DNA of 12,317 bases from an uncultured Bacilli bacterium (GTDB taxonomy: Bacteria; Bacillota_I; Bacilli_A; RF39; UBA660), in contig CAJUGE010000017.1 of the NCBI GenBank assembly GCA_910586295.1, positions 1 to 12,317 of the forward strand, given 5' to 3'. Below the pieces are notes generated by a model, which was not told the origin of the DNA, made no database searches, and saw only the letters and a list, made by a program, of their open reading frames with translations. How positions within the stretch are numbered: the stretch's first letter is position 1; every line of letters begins with the position of its first letter. Below, in pieces: positions 6,954 to 12,317 of the stretch. The position numbers and the translations under genes were made by a program.

Positions 6954-9071
6954 CTATTTCTTGTTATCAAAAGTATGTCTCTTTATTTTTGGATCATCCA
7001 TAAAGTTTTTCTTATCTCTTTCAATAGTTTTTCTCCTGTCATCACGTACTTCAATTTGTCTTTTAGCACCAGAAACAACTCTTCTACGTCTTTCAATATC
7101 TGCTTCTAACTTATCAATATCATTTTTATTATCTTTTGAAATTCTAGTCATATCAGCAGTAAATGTACTAGACGAACCAGGAACAAAATTAAGTTTTCTA
7201 GAACTTTGTCCCGTATCATCCATATAAGAATTGTAAGTATCAACTCTCTTTTTAAATTCAGGATCTACAGAAGTACTTCCAGAAGCCATATATTCTATAT
7301 TATCTTTAAAATAATCATCTCTAGCAGCATTATAACCACGCTCCAACTCATTCCTTCTATCTGATTCTAATAGTTGAGCAGCCTGATAATCAGCAATATG
7401 CGAAGCATCTCCTGCATATCTAATTACATCTTGATGAGCAATTTGATATGATTCATCTTTTGCAAGTATATCACTAAATGAACCATATTGATCAGAATAA
7501 GAATTTTCAATTCGTTTTCTAAGTTCTTCAGCTCTATTAAAGCTTCCAACTTGTTCATTGAGACTTCCTATAGCATCATTCTCTTTAGAAATAACATCCT
7601 TAAATACACTTGCTTGTTTATCTTGTTTTTGCATATCTTTTTCATAAGCTTCAATTTTTTTAGCATCACGTTTTTGAGCACCAGTTTTATTCTCTAAGAA
7701 ACCAAGCCCATAATTTATAACTCCACCACGCTTTTGAACATCTTTACCAAGTCCATAGTTACTTTTAGCAGTACCAACTACTCCAGCTACTTTATCTTTT
7801 ATAGTCTTTCCTCTAGAACCAGATGATGATCCACTTAACATTCCTCTTGTGGCTCCTAACAGCCCTGTACCAATAGCGCTAGCCCATCCAGCACCAGAAG
7901 ATTTAGCTCCAACTAAAGCTCCTGCACCACCTAATGTAGCTCCAACGCCACCACCAACGATTCCTCCAACTAAAGCACCAAAACTTCCTTTTCCACTTGT
8001 TTGAATACCTAGTTTAAGACCTAAAGCATCTTCAACAACTTTAGGAAGTTCTTTAGCAGCCTGAAATACTGCGAATATCATAATAATATCTATTATAAAA
8101 TTACCAGCCATAATTCTAGCACTGCTAGTAGAATTAGTGAGAAGTCCACTACCATAGTCAGAAAGAACTGTCTGAATTAAATCCAAAACTATAAATGCTA
8201 TATAAATAGTAAATACTCTTACAAAAATTTGTAAATATATTGCTAAATAAGCTTTAAAAAAATTATTCAATTTGCTTTTTTGACTAGGATCAACAGACAT
8301 AATAATAGGTATAGGAGACAATACTTGTAAGGTAATTAATTTAATAATTCTAGCACCTAACTCTACAGAGAAAATAGCAAAATAATAAATTAACATCATG
8401 CCAACAATTCCAGAAATAAACGGATAATAATCAAATTCATTATACTGGCGACCAATCATAGAAAGAATTGTAGCATTACCATTTCTTACATTTTCCCAAG
8501 CTTTTTTAGCACCCTCAGTAGCATACCCATCTCTTGGCTGAAAAAATACCGACCATACCCTATTAGTAAACATATCTGCTTCTTTCTTATCGCTATAAGT
8601 TACAGGATTTTCAATATCAGTGCCATAAATAAGTTTAGGAATAAGTCTATTTTCACTATTAAGAACTAAATATTGAAACTCACCTAACTGCGAAAATATC
8701 AACTTACTAGATGCTAGTAAAACAACTGCAATTATCGCACCCTTTATAAAATCCATACCAGTTTGTCCAACTTTTTTCGTATTATCAGGATTTATCATTA
8801 AATTAATAAGCATTATGCCTAATCTAAAAAGTGCATAAACTCCTGCAAGTACCATAATACGGCTTAATATTGACTGAACTGTACTATAAACTTCACTATT
8901 ACTCACATCAGTAAATATTGTAGAAGATATTTCAGCTAATTGGAAAAAAGTTTGTAAAGCAAAACTAGCAACAGCATAAATAGCCCAATCAACAAAAATA
9001 CAAAGTTCAGAAATAATAGGAATAGGAAAACCCATAATACTAATCATTTTATTTAAAAATTTATATTTCAT
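6954..9071 (-). CDS. VirB6/TrbL-like polytopic T4SS channel protein with Gly-rich segment and long charged tail
   Basis: The protein has 705 aa from the ATG at 9071, which is preceded by AGGAGG and four T residues. A longer frame exists from a GTG at 9095, but that GTG lies upstream of this ribosome binding site and inside the preceding gene, so I reject it. About six or seven membrane helices are visible: roughly 26-46, 66-94, 110-128, 218-236, 241-262, 274-302 and 321-342. They are followed by ELPKVVEDALG, a Gly/Ala-rich stretch at 362-412, and a hydrophilic, charged, probably coiled-coil tail from 420 to the end. This layout fits the VirB6/TrbL group, which forms the inner-membrane part of the translocation channel; Gram-positive members often carry extra C-terminal domains. 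It lies eight bases after the surface-protein gene and 17 bases before the PrgI-like gene. Function is assigned by topology and position, as this family is poorly conserved. Confidence 0.82.
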   Translation of the reverse strand: MKYKFLNKMISIMGFPIPIISELCIFVDWAIYAVASFALQTFFQLAEISSTIFTDVSNSEVYSTVQSILSRIMVLAGVYALFRLGIMLINLMINPDNTKKVGQTGMDFIKGAIIAVVLLASSKLIFSQLGEFQYLVLNSENRLIPKLIYGTDIENPVTYSDKKEADMFTNRVWSVFFQPRDGYATEGAKKAWENVRNGNATILSMIGRQYNEFDYYPFISGIVGMMLIYYFAIFSVELGARIIKLITLQVLSPIPIIMSVDPSQKSKLNNFFKAYLAIYLQIFVRVFTIYIAFIVLDLIQTVLSDYGSGLLTNSTSSARIMAGNFIIDIIMIFAVFQAAKELPKVVEDALGLKLGIQTSGKGSFGALVGGIVGGGVGATLGGAGALVGAKSSGAGWASAIGTGLLGATRGMLSGSSSGSRGKTIKDKVAGVVGTAKSNYGLGKDVQKRGGVINYGLGFLENKTGAQKRDAKKIEAYEKDMQKQDKQASVFKDVISKENDAIGSLNEQVGSFNRAEELRKRIENSYSDQYGSFSDILAKDESYQIAHQDVIRYAGDASHIADYQAAQLLESDRRNELERGYNAARDDYFKDNIEYMASGSTSVDPEFKKRVDTYNSYMDDTGQSSRKLNFVPGSSSTFTADMTRISKDNKNDIDKLEADIERRRRVVSGAKRQIEVRDDRRKTIERDKKNFMDDPKIKRHTFDNKK

Positions 9072-9079
9072 AAAACCTC

Positions 9080-10732
9080 CTATTTTATACCACACAATAT
9101 TCCATCAACACCAGCTAAATTTCCTAATGCTTCTACTAAAGTAGGAAGTATTAAAAGAACTATTAAAAATATAAGTCTCATAACTGTTCTCTTTAAAACT
9201 ACAGGTATTTTTTCTTTATCATTACTTAAAGTTTTAGCTAAATCAATCATAGCAAAAACTATGACAAGTAGTATACTTCCAACCTTAATGATATCCCATA
9301 TATTATCTAAAAAGTGCGCTATTGTACCATTATTACTAGCATGTCCCAAATAATCGGTACATTTACTACTAACATTAGTACTAGGTTTAGTAGGATCTAA
9401 ACTACCACCACTATTTGAATCACCTTCAGTTTCTACATCTACATCCATAGAATTACCAGGATTAGTACATTTATCTGCACTAGTAGTTACATATAAAGTT
9501 TTACTATATTGATTATACATTTCAGAACATACAGTAGCACTATAACAAGTTAAAACATTATTATTATCTATTTTAATTAAATTCTTTAAATCATCCTTTT
9601 TGATATAAATGTTTGTATTCTCTACTATATTTCCTTGTCTATTAGAGAAATTAAGATCAATAGGCTTATCTAAAGTAAAATCAACTTTATTTCCTCCACC
9701 TGAACCAATACTATAAAGTATATCACCATTAGAATAAGAAGAAAAAGTAATCTTCTGCGAAACATCTTTATATTTAATATTTAAAGAACAAGAACCAACA
9801 TACTCAGCATTAGTACCATTTTGAGTAAGTAATAATGGTTGACATTTTAAAGAGCCACCACTACAATCCTTATCATTTCCATTATGAAGGACTGCTCTTG
9901 TATTACCTAAGTAAGTATAAGAACTATATGTTAAACTAGGACAACTACTACCACTAGTCCAAACTTTACCAGTCATAGAAGATGCAAAAATCCAATTAGC
10001 CCCACCATAACTAAAAGAACCTGGTGATTCATATATAGAAATATTATTATATGAAGACATACCTCCAATATAAAAGTCTTTAATACTACTGTTAGTAGGA
10101 GATATATACATGTTATTAGCAGTTACAGTGTTTTTATTATATCCTTGATAGTAATAAGATGTTGAAGGCATAGCAATATGAGTACCACCATCTAAAAACT
10201 CAAATGTAATATCATCCCCACCAAAAGGATTTTTATATTTACAAGTTCTTCTATATGTACTCTCTCCCAAATTAATATTAGAATCCTTCAACTGAACAGA
10301 ATTACAATCATATTTTCTACAATATTCAGAATTTTTACTAGAAAGCATAGTATAATCTTTACTATCTTTATCCTTAACTTCTAAATACTCTAAAAGTGGA
10401 CATTCTCCAAAAGGTCCACGTAACGTCTCATCAAAAACCCAATTTTTACCATGATAAGAAAATGATCCAGCAGTATTTAAATTTCCTTTATTTGATATTT
10501 CTCCAAAATAAAACTTTTTAATAGAACTTGTTCCAGAATCAATAAAAACATTATTATAATTATTATTAACATAATACCCTGTCTCAGGCTTATCACCAAA
10601 AGTCAAAACAAGATCTCCACCATAAGGATTAACATAATTACAAGTTATACTTTTAGCTTCAACTTTTATTGGAACTACACATAATAATAAACTAACAAAA
10701 GCAACTAAAACCATTAAAAAGCTTTTTTTCAT
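9080..10732 (-). CDS. Secreted repeat-domain surface protein with C-terminal VirB2-like transmembrane hairpin (putative pilin-adhesin fusion)
   Basis: The protein has 550 aa from the ATG at 10732, preceded by GAGG about seven bases upstream; an in-frame ATG at 10747 would lie upstream of this site and at the predicted transcript start, so I reject it. Residues 1-26 are a signal peptide with a VEA-K cleavage site. Two related ectodomain modules follow (about 31-163 and 164-314), each opening C-x5-P-[YF]-GGD and containing SSIK-x-FY-x-G and GSFSY-x-G-x-NW-[VI]-F. A third module, 315-422, begins CSLNIKYKD. After a Ser/Thr/Pro linker (TKPSTNV) comes a VirB2-like region, 457-550: helix about 481-499, a basic loop SNDKEKIPVVLKR, helix about 519-540, and the ending ILCGIK. 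The topology is outside-in-outside as in VirB2 pilins. First gene of the operon, it precedes the VirB6-like gene. The ectodomain is unrecognised; adhesion is inference. Confidence 0.75.
   Translation of the reverse strand: MKKSFLMVLVAFVSLLLCVVPIKVEAKSITCNYVNPYGGDLVLTFGDKPETGYYVNNNYNNVFIDSGTSSIKKFYFGEISNKGNLNTAGSFSYHGKNWVFDETLRGPFGECPLLEYLEVKDKDSKDYTMLSSKNSEYCRKYDCNSVQLKDSNINLGESTYRRTCKYKNPFGGDDITFEFLDGGTHIAMPSTSYYYQGYNKNTVTANNMYISPTNSSIKDFYIGGMSSYNNISIYESPGSFSYGGANWIFASSMTGKVWTSGSSCPSLTYSSYTYLGNTRAVLHNGNDKDCSGGSLKCQPLLLTQNGTNAEYVGSCSLNIKYKDVSQKITFSSYSNGDILYSIGSGGGNKVDFTLDKPIDLNFSNRQGNIVENTNIYIKKDDLKNLIKIDNNNVLTCYSATVCSEMYNQYSKTLYVTTSADKCTNPGNSMDVDVETEGDSNSGGSLDPTKPSTNVSSKCTDYLGHASNNGTIAHFLDNIWDIIKVGSILLVIVFAMIDLAKTLSNDKEKIPVVLKRTVMRLIFLIVLLILPTLVEALGNLAGVDGILCGIK
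10321..10485 (-). repeat. Near-identical block shared with the paralogous gene (copy 1)
   Basis: This 165-bp stretch matches 12153-12317 at 163 of 165 positions. The differences are at 10361 and 10367, and the last 118 bases (10368-10485) are identical. It codes for the end of the first ectodomain module. The match is cut by the window edge on the other copy, so its true length is unknown; below 10321 the two genes diverge at once. Confidence 0.95.
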
Positions 10733-10755
10733 ATCACACCTCAACATTTGACTAC

Positions 10756-10764
10756 ATTATACCA
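10756..10764 (-). promoter_or_regulatory. Promoter with extended -10 box for the T4SS operon
   Basis: On the minus strand this reads TGGTATAAT, a perfect -10 hexamer with the TGn extension. No strong -35 is present; the best candidate, TTTATA 16 bases upstream, lies within the terminator hairpin. Initiation about seven bases downstream (near 10749) would give a leader of roughly 17 nt to the ATG at 10732, which contains the GAGG ribosome binding site. An extended -10 commonly compensates for a poor -35. It would drive everything from 10732 down to 298. Confidence 0.7.
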
Positions 10765-10765
10765 T

Positions 10766-10790
10766 AAAAAAAGCACTTATAAAAGTACTT
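10766..10790 (-). terminator. Intrinsic terminator after the upstream paralogue
   Basis: On the minus strand the sequence is AAGTACTT, loop TTAT, AAGTGCTT, then a run of T residues. The eight-base stem pairs fully with one U-G wobble, and the T-run extends five or more bases past it. It lies about 95 bases after the stop of the upstream paralogue and just before the promoter of the next gene. The stem is weak in GC content, so termination may be partial. Confidence 0.7.
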
Positions 10791-10792
10791 AT

Positions 10793-10876
10793 TTAAAATA
10801 GAAAAAAGTTATACGAAACTATGAATACAACTACAAAACGATCTACAAACTTACAATATAACAATTCATATTTCAT
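10793..10876 (-). pseudogene. Possible relic of the VirB6-like gene start after the upstream paralogue
   Basis: A 27-codon frame starts with ATG exactly eight bases after the TAG of the upstream paralogue, the same spacing as between the downstream paralogue and the real VirB6-like gene. Its first 21 bases match the VirB6-like gene start at 18 positions (MKYELL against MKYKFL), after which similarity is lost and a stop follows. The AGGAGG of the real gene is replaced by TTAATA-type sequence, so translation is unlikely. It is best explained as the leftover edge of a tandem duplication, but the match is short and AT-rich. Confidence 0.4.
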
Positions 10877-10884
10877 AATATTAA

Positions 10885-12317
10885 CTATTTAATACCGCAC
10901 AAAATATTATCTACACCTGCAAGATTTCCAATAGCATCTATAATAGTAGGTAGTAATAAAATAGCTACTAAGAAAAATAATCTTAAAGTTGATTTCTTTA
11001 CCACTGCTGGAACTTTTTCTTTATCATCAGTAACTGCCTTAGCAAAATCAATCATAGAAAATACTATAAGTAAAAGAATACTTCCAACTTTAATAATACC
11101 CCATATATTATCTAAAAAAGTAGCGATATTTTCACCAGCACCTGCTATACCCAAATATGCTGAACAGTTACTATTAACATTAGTACTAGGTTTTGTTATA
11201 TTACTACCTATATTACTTCCTGGAACACTACCATCTCCAACTTCAACATCATTTTCACTAGTATTTCCCCAAATATCTTCAGGACATTTATTAACATCAG
11301 AAGTAATTATATATTCATGATCAGCTAATAAACTGCCATTCAATTCACAAATTGAACCACTATTACATGTAAGTTTACTTCCATTACTACTTAATAGTTT
11401 TTTTATATCTTCCTTTCCTATTTTAACAATAACACGATTTCCTTTATCATAAAAATAAACTGGATAATCTTGACTTAAATCAACACTACCATTGACATCT
11501 TTGGCACTCCATTTAATAGAATTATTAGAATATAAGTCAAAATTTATAGAATAATTAAGATTAAGATTAGGAGTTTTAAAGTCAAAAGAACAATCATCCA
11601 CTTTTGTAGCCACTATTCCATCTTCATCTACTATACTACCGTTAACCAAAAGCATAGGTTTACAAGTAGCCATAGATGTAGCTGAATCACTACAATAAAA
11701 AGAGCTTGACATATGAACAATAACACTATCAACATTATCTTCAGTAACATCTGTACTATACATTAGAGAAGGGCACACAAAACTAGTTCCATTTTGCATA
11801 GCTTCTTCAACTTGATCCTTTTCAATAAAATATTCATCAAATGCCCATAATTTACCACCAATTAGTTGTGCATTATTAACATAAAACTTTCTCTTATTAG
11901 AATTCCATGGAAGATAACTAACTGCTTTTACTATTGATGAAAAACTTTTACTTTTCCCAACATAAATACCATTTTTACTTTTACCAGTTTTACCATCCAA
12001 ATAATCATTTTCGTATTTAGTAAAAAAGATTTCTATATCATCCCCACCAAAAGGATTCTTATATTTACAAGTTTTTGAATCAGTACTTTCTATAGGACCA
12101 ACATCAACATTAAAATCTCTCAACTGAACAGAACTACAACCATATCTTATACAATATTCAGAATTTTTACTAGAAAGCATAGTATAATCTTTGCTATCGT
12201 TATCCTTAACTTCTAAATACTCTAAAAGTGGACATTCTCCAAAAGGTCCACGTAACGTCTCATCAAAAACCCAATTTTTACCATGATAAGAAAATGATCC
12301 AGCAGTATTTAAATTTC
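10885..12317 (-). CDS. Paralogous surface protein with VirB2-like C-terminal hairpin, 5'-truncated by window edge
   Basis: The frame is open from the right edge to a TAG at 10885, giving 476 complete codons. An ATG at 12180 lies inside the first module and is not the start: the 45 codons upstream of it are open and match the paralogue almost perfectly. Visible parts are the end of module 1, module 2 (opening CKYKNPFGGDD), module 3 (opening CSFDFK), a linker again containing TKPSTNV, and the VirB2-like region (10888-11169). That last region is about two-thirds identical to the paralogue over its final 76 residues, including the basic loop and the ILCGIK ending. The middle modules are much more diverged. 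It has its own terminator, so it belongs to a transcript that starts beyond the window. Likely a second pilin-adhesin fusion of the same transfer system; the missing start should encode a signal peptide. Confidence 0.78.
   Translation of the reverse strand, partial: NLNTAGSFSYHGKNWVFDETLRGPFGECPLLEYLEVKDNDSKDYTMLSSKNSEYCIRYGCSSVQLRDFNVDVGPIESTDSKTCKYKNPFGGDDIEIFFTKYENDYLDGKTGKSKNGIYVGKSKSFSSIVKAVSYLPWNSNKRKFYVNNAQLIGGKLWAFDEYFIEKDQVEEAMQNGTSFVCPSLMYSTDVTEDNVDSVIVHMSSSFYCSDSATSMATCKPMLLVNGSIVDEDGIVATKVDDCSFDFKTPNLNLNYSINFDLYSNNSIKWSAKDVNGSVDLSQDYPVYFYDKGNRVIVKIGKEDIKKLLSSNGSKLTCNSGSICELNGSLLADHEYIITSDVNKCPEDIWGNTSENDVEVGDGSVPGSNIGSNITKPSTNVNSNCSAYLGIAGAGENIATFLDNIWGIIKVGSILLLIVFSMIDFAKAVTDDKEKVPAVVKKSTLRLFFLVAILLLPTIIDAIGNLAGVDNILCGIK
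12153..12317 (-). repeat. Near-identical block shared with the paralogous gene (copy 2, runs to window edge)
   Basis: Counterpart of 10321-10485, 1832 bases away, with 163 of 165 bases the same. One of the two differences is silent (AGT/AGC, Ser) and one changes Lys to Asn. The repeat probably continues past the window. Confidence 0.95.

Noticed and set aside
6961..7697. Plus-strand open frames at 6961-7227 and 7488-7697
   Set aside because: Antisense to the VirB6-like gene tail, Phe/Leu/Ser-rich and without ribosome binding sites or family features.
9072..9095. GTG at 9095 as start of the VirB6-like protein
   Set aside because: It would place the AGGAGG site inside the coding sequence and overlap the preceding gene; the ATG at 9071 has ideal spacing from that site.
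12178..12180. ATG at 12180 as start of the right-hand paralogue
   Set aside because: The frame is open to the window edge and the upstream 45 codons are almost identical to the interior of the complete paralogue, so the gene begins outside the window.
298..12317. TGA read as Trp (mycoplasma-type code)
   Set aside because: TGA ends two genes at positions that match the expected protein ends and overlap the next start, and Trp codons in conserved motifs are TGG.
1..12317. CRISPR array, tRNA or rRNA genes
   Set aside because: I saw no regularly spaced repeats and no tRNA- or rRNA-like sequence; nearly all the DNA is accounted for by the minus-strand genes. No covariance search could be run.

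Overview
The window is AT-rich DNA in which every convincing gene lies on the minus strand, so transcription runs from right to left. AGGAGG-type ribosome binding sites point to a Gram-positive, low-GC Bacillota-like bacterium, possibly an uncultured gut lineage close to Bacilli/Mollicutes relatives. The proteins have no Gram-negative outer-membrane components. TGA is used as a stop (two genes end in TGA) and Trp is encoded by TGG, so the mycoplasma code is not in use. The assignment to a lineage is inference; no rRNA or other phylogenetic marker is present.

Almost the whole window is the transfer-channel operon of a conjugative type IV secretion system, presumably part of an integrative conjugative element or plasmid. 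In transcription order: (i) a 5'-truncated surface protein gene at the right edge (10885-12317) ending in a VirB2-like two-helix hairpin; (ii) a junction (about 10749-10884) holding a short relic ORF, an intrinsic terminator and a promoter with an extended -10 box; (iii) a complete paralogue of the surface protein with a signal peptide (9080-10732); (iv) a VirB6/TrbL-like polytopic protein (6954-9071); (v) a PrgI/VirB3-like small membrane protein (6613-6936); (vi) a VirB4 ATPase divided into two consecutive genes (6066-6641 and 4285-6069) joined by an ATGA overlap; (vii) a 1050-aa membrane-anchored protein with a SpoIID-type glycan-cleaving domain and a C39-like cysteine peptidase domain (1098-4250); (viii) a 267-aa membrane-anchored extracellular protein with a calcium-site-like motif (298-1101). 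From (iii) to (viii) the gaps are 34 bp or less and several genes overlap, so this looks like one operon driven by the promoter near 10760. A separate gene starting at 128 and running off the left edge resembles the Rpn/PD-(D/E)XK nuclease-transposase family.

Proposed working model: the VirB4 pair powers assembly; PrgI and the VirB6-like protein form the inner-membrane part; the SpoIID-C39 protein opens peptidoglycan, replacing the usual VirB1/CwlT-type lysozyme-NlpC/P60 enzyme; and the two large proteins with VirB2-like tails look like pilin-adhesin fusions exposed at the surface. The coupling protein (VirD4) and relaxase are not in the window.

The most unusual points are the fusion of a VirB2-like hairpin to repeated cysteine-containing ectodomains, present as two paralogues; a 165-bp block nearly identical between those paralogues, next to strongly diverged sequence; the split VirB4; and the SpoIID-C39 wall-processing protein.
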